NCBI GenBank assembly: GCA_963989245.1
Contig: OZ022339.1
Coordinates: 88,329,457-88,393,456, forward strand
DNA length: 64,000 bases
Source of the DNA: Nansenia antarctica
Lineage: Eukaryota > Chordata > Actinopteri > Argentiniformes > Microstomatidae
Reading direction: 5' to 3'
Shown here: positions 21,066 to 34,800 of the stretch, piece after piece
How the letters are laid out: every line of letters begins with the position of its first letter
How positions within the stretch are numbered: position 1 is the first letter of the stretch
Translations under genes and position numbers: made by a program
The notes under the pieces: generated by a model
Told to the model about the DNA's origin: nothing
Database searches by the model: none
The model's input: the letters and a program-made list of their open reading frames with translations, nothing else

Positions 21066-23386
21066 ACCATTTCTTCTTTATTCAGGGGGGAAAAGTAAAT
21101 TCGAAACTGGTGAGTAAAGAAGTTTACACCAACTACTGAGAAATATAACTACCTAACTAAATATAACTTTCAACACCGATTTATTTCCATATTAATATCC
21201 TACAAATAGGGTGGCAACCACCGAGGAAGAGTCCCTAATTGTTCTACTCTAATGTTAAAATATTAACTTCACACTGCTAGGATTCTACTGGAGGAGTAAA
21301 CCCCTCTTGCTTTCTGAGAAAATGAAGTCAAACAAAGTATGCTTTTCTCAGGAAAGATTGTATTGATTCTTAAGGCAACCCAAATACATGACAATCACTT
21401 TACAATCATACAAGTCAGCCAGTCAGTCAACGCAGAGACCATCCAGTGTTGATTTACAGCATACAGTCTTCACATTCAGGCAAACAAACAAACATTTTCA
21501 TTAAGTGTCAGGGACGTAGGAACCATGAACTTTCACCTTTCTAAAACATTGCCTTTTACCAACCAAACATTTATTAGCAAAATGATTCCATCTATTTAGA
21601 CGGTTTGTGACTGTCTGGTTTTGAAGAGCAATGTTGAGACATCCAGTGCCTGACAGCGTGTTACCAACTTCTATATTTGATACAGAAAGGAAACCTAGAA
21701 TCCTAAACTGCAATAAAGTGACTCTAAATGTTAAACTCCTCACAGCCTGTTTCAACAACAAACATTACATTCATTGAAACCCGTAAAGCATTAAATGACC
21801 AACGAGCTGTCAATCATTACTTAAGCCAATTAGCGAGCAGCCCCATATATCTTATCTTATCTGGGTGTGGATGTGAAAACAGTTTGAGCTTATCTCTTAG
21901 CAGCCCTCTGAGAACATAATATCACATAATATCAAGTGAGTTGCAATATCAAAGGTGCAATGTGTAGTTTTTTTCAGCTTAGAAAATTCACTAAATAAAT
22001 AACCATGCTGAATCTTTACTTATGATGCATTGGCAATCTCTGCCCTTCTGCCTGAATTTGCTTTCCCAAAATGTTTGGAAAGTAGGCGTCTAGCCCTTGC
22101 TGTGGGTGTGTAATCTGCAAGTCGTGTGTGAATTGGCTGCCTGCCTACTGCCTGTGAGAGGCAAGCAACTGTAAATGCTAGAAGTCAATCTGAGGGTGTG
22201 TTCTCACTAGAACATTTGCTTCACTTGGAATCAGAGTTTAGGATCAAATTCGCTTTGCTCTGCGTCGTTTGGAGCTGTGAGAACGCGCATTCGAAGTCGC
22301 TCCCGGAGCAAACAACCAACGCATGCTCCGCTTGAAAAGGGTGCTTTCGCTCTGGTTAGAAACGATGCATCGAGGCTGTCCATAGGAAAACAACAGCGCA
22401 TGCGTGTTGATCTGGATAAGAGCGGGACGAACGGGCAATTTTACATTTTTATGACCAATCAACTACCACGTCTGTTGCTTCGATTGCGTATGTTACTTCG
22501 TTTACATGAAGGGCTGTGAGAACGCAGTAATAATTTATGCAACAATGTTGCAATCTCATCCACTTGCTCCGGGTCCTGATTCGGACTTCGGAGAACATGA
22601 CCTAAGCAAAAGAATCCTCTGTGTGAATATGTTTGGAACATATTCGTATTCTGATGATTTTTCATAGTAAACGTCCTGTGTGACATGAGCTTTGTTTGGG
22701 GAGTGCAGGGATTTGATTGAAACAGGGGTTAAGCAAATGTGCGTGTTTCTTGCTAGCTGGTTGGTTCATTTTCTGTTTTCATGTTTCCACAAACACTTAA
22801 AAACTAAACAACAGCTACACTCAATCACCCTCACTCCTTTGTTAGTCACAAGGCCATGTAACTAAAACATTTGCTGGACGATTGACAGATTCATTGTGTC
22901 AGTGAGCAGCAGTTTGCGTTGACCGCGGGGAGAGAGAGAGAGGAGGAGGACACTATTCTGAGTTGTCGTTGCGATTCCCGTTGCATTTAAAAGAGGGTGC
23001 CATCCTGCATAGGATGTCTTTAAGACCTTCACAGAGGTGAATGTAACAGTACCTGCTAAGGGAAGACCAGGACAAGCTCCCCTCAGACTCACTCTTCCCT
23101 CACAGACACACAGAGACGGAACATTATATAGGCAGGCAGTCTTTGGGGCTCCTCTCTGTGTTCCCCAGATCATGTCAGCCGTTGTTCATGTACAGGAGGG
23201 GCTTGGCTCTTATCAAGTGCTGATTTTGAGTACATTGTCTTTTTTATATGATTTTTCTTTTATATTCAAAAATCACCATAATATGTGTCCACCATTGCCC
23301 CTCAGACAAGAAATTATCTTCTCGACATTCTGGATAGTCCATATACATTCTGTATAGTCCATATACTCCGCCAGAAACTGAGAAGA
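21066..23386. other. no coding gene seen; 3' flank of the GCAP gene
   Basis: No supported reading frame. Around 22195-22530 the phrase GTGAGAACGC appears twice with GC-rich CGCTCC stretches, suggesting an old non-autonomous transposon. The right part may include the 3' UTR of the minus-strand GCAP gene. Confidence 0.4.
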
Positions 23387-25675
23387 TCAGCAGTCATTGC
23401 TCTTCTGACCACTGACGATGATCTCCAGGACGTTGGTGAGATCCATCATCTTGGTGAGCATCTCCATGATGTCAGGGTGCTCCTTCGCTCCACTGATGAA
23501 CTCCTCCAACGTCAGCTCACCTGCAGACAGACAGAGAGGGGGGAGGTGAGAAGAGCCATGTATACATACATTCATGCACTTTGAGATTATTCTTGTATAA
23601 TGAAAAACACTTTGGGCCAGTTTCACAGACAAGGCTTAAGCCTAATCCTGGACTAAAAAGCATCTTCAATGGAGATTTTACATTGAAAGTGTGATTTAGT
23701 CCAGAACTAGGCTTAAGCCTTGTCTGTGAAACCGGCCCTAAATATTATTAATATTATTATTAGTAGTAGTAGTATTGCATACAACAATAATTTCTCAGTG
23801 CCTATGCACATAAGGTCTTATATGTTATATAATATAACATTGTCACAGTTGATAATCGATTGCGGTAAATTCTGTTTCAATTTCATTGATTAAGGTGAAC
23901 ATTTAAATATAGTAAATGTTGATCATTCTTACCTTCTCCGTTCACGTCGATCTTCTCGTATATCAGGGTCACAATCTCCTCTGGAGGGATCTCATAGCTC
24001 CTGGTGATGTCCTGTATCGCCTGGATGAAACAGAATGACAGTGTGCTGAGTTTGAATAAACTCTGTGTTAGGTTTAGCTCATCCATGAACAACAGTGAGA
24101 GACCCTAATTTTGAATGCTGTAGCTACCACTGCAACTAGATGATGAATACAAGAGAGAATGATTAATATAGTCATAATCAAGTATATATGTATATATGTA
24201 TGCTCTATGTGTTTTTTGATTAGGATTAAAAAGGCAAAACCTATACCATGTAAATCATGATTCTACACTAGTAGCTAAGCAACGCAGCAGTATGAGGTCA
24301 TAGTGAGGGATATATTTAGGCTAGGATTAGATAAACACACCCTTACCTGTAGATTACGCTGTTACGCTGCCTGTCTAGTTCTTGGCTATTTAAACCTTTT
24401 TGATTTTTACCCTTTCAGAGTTAAGCTCTGCTACTGAGAGCTATTTTGAGATGAGATGGGGGGGGGAGTTTGCTACTCTACTCAGGCCTAAGGCCTGGCT
24501 ATCACTTCAGAACATCCAAGCAACGTACTGAGATGAGGATAGTAAATCTAGGCTACCTTGAATATCGTCTCCAATTCGTCTTTGTCGATTTTTCCGTTCC
24601 CGTCCTGATCGAAGAGCTTGAAATACCACTTCAGTTTCTGGTTGATTTCGCCTTTCAGTAATAAACTTATTGCTGCAATGTATTCTACAAAATCTATATA
24701 GCCATCCTGTAAAGAAAATAGAGAGAAATGATAGTTAGACAACAACAACAACAACAACAACTAGGCTATCTCTCTTAAAGAGAGGTAGATACAGGCCTAC
24801 TGCTCAACATCTCTCAAGGTCAAACATCAGATGTCACATAAAGTTAATTCGTGCAGAGCTCTGTAGTATCCTGTACGCTAGGGAAATACATTTCTCAGCA
24901 ACAGTTATTTTCTCTGCATCTGAGGCGAGACCGATGTCATAAGTTTAAGCTATATTCAGACACAGTGCTTTCTTTATCTTAGCTACTAATATACCTTACA
25001 GCTATATGAAATCCATGCACTGGTTTACAATCTGAGATTATTATTATTACTATTATTTTGCACATATTTGTACATACCTCATAGATATTAGTCTGTAATG
25101 TATACACCTGTACGTAGCCACCTTAACTGTATAGCTTACTGTTATCCATCTATATACCTACCTACTGTACTTAACATACTGTACTTATCACTTTATAACT
25201 GTGCATATCCTATTTTATCTACTTTAGATGCTAAACTAGATGCATTTCGTAGTCTGGAACTTGTACTCTGCAACGACAATAAAGTTTAATCTAATCTAAT
25301 CTAATTATAGCAACGTTGCTTAGAGGTAGCCTAAATTAGTATACTACATCACAAAATCTACCTAATCAACCTGAATCAGGTTCAGGTGCACAGCGAGCAT
25401 ACGTCAGTTGTCTGGGTCATCAGTTATCTTGATTATGCCCGAGACAGAGAGAGAGGGGCTGGGAGAGAGAGGGGCCTTACCCCGTCCATGTCAAAGGTGA
25501 GGAAGACCTGGTCCACATAGCTGCTAGCCTCCTCCGTCATGCCCTGCATCTCCAGCATAGTCTTGAGCTCGAACAGCGTTATCAACCCTGACGGAGACTC
25601 CTTCATGAACTTGTTGTACCAGTGGTGCATGTCCTCCGCCAGGATATCGTCCATATTCGACCCGTGCTGCCCCAT
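23387..25675 (-). CDS. guanylate cyclase-activating protein (GCAP family)
   Basis: Four exons, 25675-25481, 24706-24557, 24020-23933 and 23520-23387, join in phase into 188 residues. The start MGQ provides the N-terminal glycine for myristoylation. EF-hand 1 is degenerate (KESPSGLITLFE, about 25-36). EF2 (DMDGDGYIDFVE, 62-73), EF3 (DQDGNGKIDKDE, 98-109) and EF4 (DVNGEGELTLEE, 140-151) keep all calcium ligands. Between them are KLKWYFKLFD and related GCAP signatures. These neuronal calcium sensors regulate retinal guanylate cyclase in photoreceptors. It resembles the fish cone GCAP3/4/5 group (guca1c/d/e) more than GCAP1 or 2, but I cannot fix the paralogue. The usual Cys of the CPG motif is Ser here. 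Confidence 0.9.
23614..23738. mobile_element. foldback MITE in a GCAP intron
   Basis: 125 bases whose left half (GGGCCAGTTTCACAGACAAG then GCTTAAGCCTAATCCTGGAC) is the inverse of its right half with few mismatches. It is a widespread type of palindromic fish element. Confidence 0.85.
25030..25310 (+). repeat. LINE 3' tail
   Basis: Ends with CTCTGCAACGACAATAAAGT followed by TTAATCTAATCTAATCTAAT, the typical short-repeat terminus of fish LINEs. It lies in GCAP intron 1. Confidence 0.6.
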
Positions 25676-26036
25676 AACTCTCTACTACGATAACTAAACT
25701 ACTATGATGCTCTGCTCTTGGTGAGCGAAATGTTAAATGTGTCCGTCGTCCGGTTAAAGAGACGGAGGCGGTGGCGTTGGCGTGCTGAACACTAGACCGG
25801 ACTGAGACATGATGCATCGACTCTGTCTTTAATCTCATAAAGCCTTTCGGCAACTAAAAGGAGAGATAACCCTTTAATGGGATGACAGTTGACCTCGTAC
25901 AGGAACCCTGGCGGGTCATGTTTGGCACGGAGTGTGTGGTGGGGAAGACACACAGCGATTGGACGCTTGCACAACACAGGCAGGACAGGACAGGACATGC
26001 ATGCCTTCTCTAACAGGCTGAAGCCCTCATGGGCCA

Positions 26037-26455
26037 CAGGGATTAAACCTTGTTCAGGAGAATCTCTGAGCCCTGAAGGTCAGATTCAGTCATTGAGCCA
26101 TGTAATAAAGCTGCCCCACACCACACTTAACTCACCACCACAGATATGTTACGGTACATGTGGGAAAACTAGGGTTAGGGTTAGACATGCCAGCATGTAC
26201 CAAGTCGACGTAGCACCTAAATTAATATCTTCATATTACCCTAACCCTAATTAATATCACTTCCTGAATTGACTGAATCAAAATGTCAACAATGACAACA
26301 ACTATGGGTTCTATGCCTTGTATGATACGTACTTGTGCGAGTCTGGAAACTGTTATTTAGTTAAGTTGTATTTATGTGACAGGTGAAAGTTACAGTGAAA
26401 GACAACGTGTAAACAGTGTGCAGGTGAGGTAGGGGCTTAAAATGTAACTTTTAAG
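26037..26455. other. no gene seen
   Basis: Unremarkable sequence. Two short GGGTTAGG-like phrases near 26171 are too few to be telomeric. Confidence 0.5.
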
Positions 26456-26460
26456 TAAAT

Positions 26461-27200
<740 letters not shown>

Positions 27201-27648
27201 GGAGGACATATTTGCACCTCGTGGTCATTCATATGTAATGTAATGTGGCCCAGTGAGACAACATGACCTCAATACAATAAAAATACAATTTATTTGACAA
27301 GAATCAGAATTATGTAAAACATAAAAGAACAATAAAACAGGCCAAATTGGGAGGCCTGTCAGATTATTCCTGAGATCTATTTGATCTATGCAATATAAGA
27401 CACATAAAAAAAGAAACAAGGATAAAGAAATAATAGTCATAATTCTTGGCCACATATCTTTTTAGTCCTCTTTGACAGCTTTGACAGTTAACAGAGTAGA
27501 GGTCGTTTCCTGTATTCTGGTGCCTTTTAACAGCTTTTAACACTTTTATCATCTAGCTGTCATAGCATGAGAAAAACTATGGATACATTTTGTAATTTCA
27601 TCCAGAGGAAGTGAGCAAACCAAGACATCGTCATCCAACACACAGACC

Positions 27649-27869
27649 AGTCTACTCTACAGACTGCAGACTGTCTCTACTCTACAGACTGCAGACTGTC
27701 TCTACTCTACAGACTGCAGACTGTCTCTACTCTACAGACTGCAGACTGTTTCTACTCTACAGACTGCAGACTGTCTCTACTCTACAGACTGCAGACTGTC
27801 TCTACTCTACAGACTGCAGACTGTCTCTACTCTACAGACTGTCTCTACTCTACAGACTGTAGACTACAG
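27649..27869. repeat. 25-bp minisatellite
   Basis: Seven full units of CTACTCTACAGACTGCAGAC plus TGTCT, then two shortened units. It ends exactly where the hAT element begins. Confidence 0.92.
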
Positions 27870-29525
27870 CAGAGGTTCCCAAACTTTTTTTAACCAAGGC
27901 ACCCCTGAAGCTTTCCCCCTTCTCCAAGGCACCCCAACTCTACGAAGATTTAAAAAATGCCTCGGAGCTTAAACTAAAAACAATACACGATGAATTGGTT
28001 TGAAAATGTGTGTTTATATATAATACATAAGTATTGCCCCAATGAATTTTAACAAGATAATAAAAGTCATAAATGAACTGTAATGGATGGGCAAGAATGC
28101 ATAGGTCAGTCAAACTATCGCTAAATTAAATAAAATTGTGGCCCTCAAGGATTGTACAATATGGGAGGAGACTCAGAGGGAATTCTTCACACAAATAAAA
28201 TATCAAAGGCCTGTATAATCAATCAATGGAACAATGCTTTTTTGGGGGGCTTAAAATAATGCCTTAAAATGTAATTCTCATTTCAATGCTCATTCTGAGA
28301 TTATTATTTCACATCTGAACCAAACGGGTATAATAATTTAACAATAATAATCATGACACAATTGTAAAAATTGAGAGAAATACAAAACAAAGAAATATGT
28401 TGTGTGCATTAGTGGGACACATGCACCTGCTTTTGGGAGCAGAGTCTCTTTATGCGGGGAGAGATAGTGGACACCGCGACACGCAGGTCCTGTTCCACTG
28501 ACAGACGCGTGCGTGTCTTGTTCTTGACGTATGCTAGAGAAGAAAAAGCCAGCTCGCACAAGTAGGAGGTTGGGAAGGGTAAAAGCACCTTGATGGCGCT
28601 CTCTGAGAGAGATGGATATTCATGTCCCACAAGCAGTCAAAACCTATCCAAACCTAGCTCACCATGTTTGAGCTTCAGTGTGCGGTCCATAATGAGCTCT
28701 GCCAGTTCATCTTGAGCTTTGCTGCTCAAACTAGCGGCTGATGCTGATGAGAGGGGGTTGAACGGATCCCGGAGCCAGTCGAAGTCTTCGTTCATTGGAG
28801 GGAAATAGGACTCAAATCTCTCCTCCAGCATACGTAGGTGCGCAGCGATCAGATTCAAGAAAGACGCTGACTTGTGTGCTGCATCATTGGCCGTCAACGT
28901 AAACATTTGTGTTTTTCTTGGCCACCCCGTCTTGCCACCGTCTCAATTTGGATCGGAATCCGTTCAGTTTGTCTGTCGCTGTCACGATATTCTCAGCCTT
29001 CCCTTGCATTTTTATGTTGAGGTCATTAAGGTGGCTGAAAATATCTGCCAGATAAGCAAGCTTAATCCACCACGATTCATCTTCCAATTGTTCTTTGTAT
29101 GGCAAGTCGTGCTCACTGACATCAGTTCATCTTGGAGCTCATAGACACGGGATAACACCTTGCCCCGCGACAGCCAGCGGACCTCTGTGTGTAATAAGAG
29201 CCCCTCATGCTCGGACCCCATCTCATTGCACAATGTGCTGAACAGCCGTGACTTCAGCGGGCGTGATTTTACATAATTAACAATTTTCACCGCTTGGTCC
29301 AAGACTTCAGTGAGGAGTAGTTAGTTAGTAACTAGTAGGCCTAGTTAGTAAATTAATATCTTTCAAATCTGAGAAATATATATTTTATTTGCTTATGAAC
29401 TCCATTGCACATGTAATAAACAAACGTTTATTCATGTATTATTATTATAATTGTATATTATACTTTTTTTTTTTTTTTTTTTTTTTAACGAGCAGATTTG
29501 GCGGCACCCACTTTGGGAACCTCTG
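27870..29525 (-). mobile_element. complete hAT element with 8-bp target duplication
   Basis: The ends are CAGAGGTTCCCAAACT and, inverted at the right, the same motif with one change. The 8-base sequence GACTACAG flanks both sides (27862-27869 and 29526-29533), as expected for hAT. It contains a decayed transposase and a poly-T stretch near 29464. Confidence 0.9.
28409..29302 (-). pseudogene. hAT transposase remnant (ZBED5/SCAND3-like)
   Basis: Pieces in order include KSRLFSTLCNEMG, LLLHTEVRWLSRGKVLSRVYELQ, FSHLNDLNIKMQGK, FDWLRDPF and the dimerisation region FPTSYLCELAFSSLAYVKNK. This is the C-terminal two thirds of the hAT-like transposase found in ZBED5/FAM200/SCAND3-type proteins. It is broken by frameshifts near 29110 and near 28900 and by an in-frame TGA near 28637. 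The BED finger and N-terminal part are missing. Confidence 0.85.
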
Positions 29526-29691
29526 GACTACAGTACCAAATGAAAACTAGACTCCCTCCTCCTCTTTTCACTATTTTGCTTAAGTTAAACTTGTGCTAGC
29601 AAGCCTTAGCGCTTCTTAACAGTGAGCTAACCGAACAGCCAGGCAGCAGTCAGTATAGAGACTTTGTAACAAAAACAAGAAGGCTATAATG

Positions 29692-29957
29692 GTAAACAGA
29701 CTGCACTTACAGTATATAGCGTCTTATTCCAAAGCGCTTTACAGCGGCCTCTCATTCACCCATTCACACACACATTCACACACCAATGGCGGCAAGCTAC
29801 CATGCAAGGCGCCGGCCCGCTCACTGGGAGCAATTTGGGGTTCAGTGTCTTGCCCAAGGACACCTCGACATGTGGCCAGCCGGGGCTTGAACCGCCGATC
29901 TGCCAACCTTGCGATCATTAGACGCCGACTCTACCTCCTGAGACACAGCCGCCCAAT
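29692..29957 (-). mobile_element. SINE, full copy
   Basis: Reverse orientation of the family at 12516 and 45287. Box B region, GGCTGGCCACATGTCG and the tail are present. Only one box A unit. Confidence 0.85.
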
Positions 29958-30009
29958 AAGCAAAGGCGAAAAAAAGACTAACATTTAGTTACATTAGGGG
30001 CGCGCTCGT

Positions 30010-30255
30010 GTCTGTGTGTGTGCGTGTGTGCTATGTGTGTATATATGTGTGTGTGTCTATGTGTGTGTGTGTGTGCGTGCGTGCTATATGAGAGTTTGCC
30101 TGGTATGGGTATATGGTAACAGTGAAAACATGGTGTGGAATGTCAATGATTTGGGCATTCTCTCTCATTCTCTCATTCTGTCATTCTCTCATTCTGTCAT
30201 TCTCTCATTCTGTCATTCTGTCATTCTCTCAATCTGTCATTCTCTCAATCTGTCA
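30010..30255. repeat. GT-rich and CATTCTCT/CATTCTGT simple repeats
   Basis: GT-rich stretch to about 30085, then about twelve CATTCTCT or CATTCTGT units at 30158-30260. Confidence 0.9.
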
Positions 30256-30369
30256 TTCTGTCAGCAAGCAGAATGGATCTGATAATGAAGCACTGACACA
30301 GCGCACTGAAAAGAGTACAGAGTGGATAGTCCGATGCACTGATGCAACAGCTAAAGACTGCCTCGTATA

Positions 30370-30605
30370 GACAGGCTTTTGGATAGCCCCAAGGGCCTGT
30401 CTCTCTGTGTCCTGTTGATGTTGTTGTACACTTGTTGTCTGTTACTTGTTCTTATTTTCACTTGTTTGCCTGTTTTAACCTGCTGTGGCTTTCGCTCTTG
30501 TATTATGTTTTATTATGTTTCCTCCTTGTTATGTAAAGCACTTTGTGACCCTTGGTCTGGGAAAGGTGCTGTACAAATACATTTTACTTACTTACTTACA
30601 CTGAT
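30370..30605 (+). repeat. LINE 3' tail
   Basis: Contains GTAAAGCACTTTGTGACCCT and GTGCTGTACAAATACATTTT and ends in ACTTACTTACTTA, the standard terminus of a fish LINE. Confidence 0.65.
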
Positions 30606-31330
30606 CTTCGACATGGTAAAAACATGGTAAAAGCATGGTAGAGGCATGGTAAAAGCATGGTAAAAGTGGGTCCAAACTAATCGTTTTTAAAAGTGGGGGG
30701 GTCTTGAGTGCGACACCCATGGCCTGCACATACGCTTCATGACAACACTGTCAGTCTGTCTGGAGTTGGAGATGCACCAGCATTGTGCACACAAGGTTAA
30801 TAGTCTAATAGATTTGTAATAAAATCATGTAGAACCAGGGTTGAATATGAAAGTTCTGGAAGGACCACAATGTCCTGGGAAGCAGAGTTGTCATTCACAC
30901 AGGAAGTCTGTCATCAGAACAGGAAGTCTGTCGTTAGAACATGATTGGTCCATTATCTTGGTCCATCTCCTCAGTGGGTTGAACCTACAGGCAGAAGAAC
31001 ACATTTTGGTCAGGAGAAAATCCTTCCTACAAACATGCAAACTAAACTATAAATTGTATTGTTGGAAATTATAATTTATATATGCAACCCCCATAAAAAT
31101 ATGGTTTTGGGTTACAATTGGGGGAAATAAGTATTCAACAATTTATGAATTATGAACACATTATCATCATATGACATTTAGGCATTGGTATTAACTCAAT
31201 AAAACTACACAGCTAAAGAGATGTTGACATTCCAACCCATAGAACTGTCTCCATATCCTCTATATATCAGTCAGCTTCTTTCTTCTGGGTTTCTGTAGCT
31301 AATTGCTCAAATACAAACACAGATATATAT
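30606..31330. other. no gene seen
   Basis: Short GGTAAAAGCAT repeats at the left. Near 31120 the phrase AATAAGTATTCAACA suggests a Tc1-like fragment. No coding frame. Confidence 0.4.
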
Positions 31331-31339
31331 CCCCCAGCC

Positions 31340-31395
31340 CCTGTGTGTGTGTGTGCGTGTGTGCGTGTGTGCGTGCGTGCGTGCGTGCGTGCGTC
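31340..31395. repeat. GT/GC microsatellite
   Basis: Alternating GTGT, GCGT and GCGTGC runs. Confidence 0.9.
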
Positions 31396-31579
31396 TACGG
31401 GCTGACACTATTTCCTCTGGAAAGCATGACGATGACAGTATACACACAGAACTGTCACAAGACTGTCCTCCCATCCCATGACACTGACCACACTCACCAC
31501 TGTGCTTCACTGCTGACTTACTGCCCCATCGGCAACTGCAAAGACAAATAACTCATGTTAAGGAACAAAATCACAGATA

Positions 31580-31895
31580 CAATGGCTAGAGAAAGTCATC
31601 ACACCCCTTCACTTTGTGTTGTGTTATAGACTGAATTTAAAATGGATTAAAGAAATACAAATTGTTTAGAAATGTGCAAATGTATTAAAATTGAAACACA
31701 GAAATACCTGATGTGCATAAGTATTCACACCCTTTGCTATGACACTCTTAACATTAGCTAAAAAGCAAAAATGTCATCAACAAATCACTCAGTAAGTTGA
31801 ATTGAGTCCATCGTAATGCAAGGATAATAGTTTATGTAATTTTGGAATCAATTGTGGAAATAGTGACGGGGTGTGTTGACTTTCCATAGCCACTG
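31580..31895. mobile_element. Tc1/mariner-type MITE
   Basis: The left end CAATGGCTAGAGAAAGTCAT and the right end (inverse of ACTTTCCATAGCCACTG) are imperfect inverted repeats, each flanked by TA. The body is 316 bases, AT-rich and non-coding. Confidence 0.75.
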
Positions 31896-34800
31896 TATTT
31901 ATAATACAAAAACTGAATGTAACATCTGAATGATGTTTAGTAAATACAGCAGTTGTTACTGGTAGACTTGTGGCGTTAATAATCCTGTGTGTGTGTGTGT
32001 GTGTGTGTGTCCCACCCTGCATGCTGAGGGAGGCGGGGGGGATGTACAGGGGGTCCTGGGTCTCTGCCTCCTGGTCGTAGAGGGCCTGTCTGAGCACGTT
32101 GTAGACCAGCTCCCTGCTCAGGGTGAACCTCTCCAGCTGGTTCTGCCCCGGGGGCCCCGCGGGCCTCAGGAACCACAGCCAGAACTGGGCCACCACCCTG
32201 TCTGATGAGACGTTCCTGAGAGGACAGGAAGAGACAGCCGATCAGCCAATCATATCTCAGACCACTAAATACCGAAACTCTAAGCAGGGTTCCTACAAGT
32301 TTCAACAAGTCAAATTTAATACCTTTTTAGACCTTTTTTAGACCTATTCACAGTGTTTTCTTTTGAAACACGGAACACAATGGATTGGGTGAGTAATCCC
32401 CACTGCTACCTAGTTAACTAGAACACTACTTTACATTGTTAACAGGCTCACAAAACAAGCTGTGTTAGTTGACTAGCGATGTGTCGTTGGTTTTCAACAA
32501 CGTGGAAATGTATTCACATTTTTCATAAGAAAAGTCAGATCATTACATCAGATCCTGACATGAGGACCAAAGCATTAGAACGTGTCACAAATAGGCCATG
32601 AAGACGCCTGTGCAGATCAGTGGAGCTAACAGGAGCTAGCAGGAGCTAGCAGGGAGCAGCCAGTGTTGACAGTAAGCATGTGTGTGTTACCTGAAGGCAT
32701 GGATCCCAGCACTGGAGAAGTATCGCCCCAGGGCGGGGGAGGAGCTGTAGAAGTCAGACAGCTGGGCAGGGCGGAGGTCAGAGGTCAGAGGTGATAGACG
32801 GGGGGGGGGAGGGGGGGTGAAAGAGGAGAGAGAATTAACTTAACAGCTTTCGCTGAGACTGACCTGGCTAGCTACCTCCTCTCACTATGCTAGGAATTCA
32901 CTTCTGCTGGTTACAACCAACTTTGTCTGCTACAACTCCACCACGTTCTATGAGCTAAACAAAAGTATATGAAGATAGCATCATATCTGGAGACCAGTTT
33001 ATCTGTCACCAGAACAATCTGTAACAACCAGTGAATCCACAGATAATATATTGTATTATTGTATTAATGAACACCTGTAGGCCTACTGGATGGTTCATCT
33101 TCCATTTAAGTCCCCATACTTTTCTGTCTGTAAATGTGACCCCATGGCCATGTCATCAGGCTGTTAGCTCCCACAGTTATACAGATATACAGATGACACC
33201 CAGCTGTACATTTCTGTATCAGACAACAATTTCTGTTTGATTCAGTTTCCCTTGGTGAAGTGCTGATTACTGATTTAAATGTATGAGGGGTTGTTAAGTA
33301 AGTAAGTAAAGCTTTATTTATATAGCGCCTTTCGTACATGAAATGCAACTCAAAGCGATTTGGGCATGTATCAGCTATACATGCCCAAAGCGCTTTGAGT
33401 TGCATTTCATGTACGAAAGGCGCTATATAAATATATAGTAAGCTTTACTTACTCACTAGAACTGGCTAACTTGTCTTAGTTGATGACGTTACTGCAGCTA
33501 AAATGCACCCACGGCTGTATCAGGTAGCCTAGCAACAACAGTCACATATTATTTATCCATTCCGCTTTGAAGGCTGTTTCAGACACAGAAGCGGCTGCTA
33601 AGGACGTCAGGATAGAGGGAGGTCAAACCTGCTGTTGGAGCTGAGTGGACAGGGCTCGGCTCTGATTGGATGTGGGAGAGAGCAGGTCTGCCGTGAAGAT
33701 CTGATTGGTCAGTCGGAAGCTTCCATTGAAGTTCCGTGGCGTCTCGAATGTTGTAGGATCATACTTATCATCCACATCCTCATAGACCACTGGTCAAGAG
33801 AAGCAGGGTCAGTGTCATATCAGTGTCATATCATAGTCATATCAGTGTTATAGCACAACACACTAAAAGGTTATTTTCCCCCAAATAATCTATATTATTA
33901 AGTAATTATCATAACAATTCATTCCAGTCTATAATTAACGTTTCTTTTTGTCAATAAAGTAATTAACAAACAACTTTATATGGTCCAACAAACTTCCAAT
34001 CATTTAAATATTAGACATTCTCTCACATGACATATGTGACACAATCTGATAATCTGGTCCGCATTTCGGCAACCAATCAAAATGTTCAGTCTTTTCTTTT
34101 GAAACACGGAACTACGTTTCAACGTTGTTGAGAATCACAACACAAACTCGCTAGTCAAGCCAAAACACTGAAACAACACAATGGATTGGGTGAGTAATCC
34201 CCACTGCTACCTAGTTAACTAGAACACTACTTTACATTGTTACCTAGTTAACTAGAACACTACTTTACATTGTTACCTAGTTAACTACAACACTACTTTA
34301 CATTGTTACCTAGTTAACTACAACACTACTTTACATTGTTACCTAGTTAACTACAACACTACTTTACATTGTTACCTAGTTAACTACAACACTACTTTAC
34401 ATTGTCAGCAGGCTCACAAAACAAGCTGTGTTAGTCGACTAGCGATCGTGTCGTTGATGTTCAACAACGCGGAAATGTATTCACATGTTTCTAAAGAAAA
34501 GTCAGATCATTACATCAGATCCCGACATGAGGACCAAAGCATTAGAACGTGTCACATATAACATGAGAGTGGTGTAACCAGGTGTAGCCTGGATGTTTGG
34601 GGTTACCTGAGCACAGTGCCAGGGACACAAAGATCAGCACCAGGATGAGGAGGAAGATGAGGCCTATGACCATCCACAGGCGCAGCCTCCAGATAACCAC
34701 CTCATTCAGCTGCTCCTTCACCTCACTCAGCCTGCACACCGCGCTCGCCTGGAAACAACACAACTTCACATTGACAACATCCCTGTGTCCACGCACCTAC

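Noticed and set aside
26170..26255. Interstitial telomere repeat
   Set aside because: Only about two GGGTTAG units on one strand and a short reverse match 60 bases later; too short.
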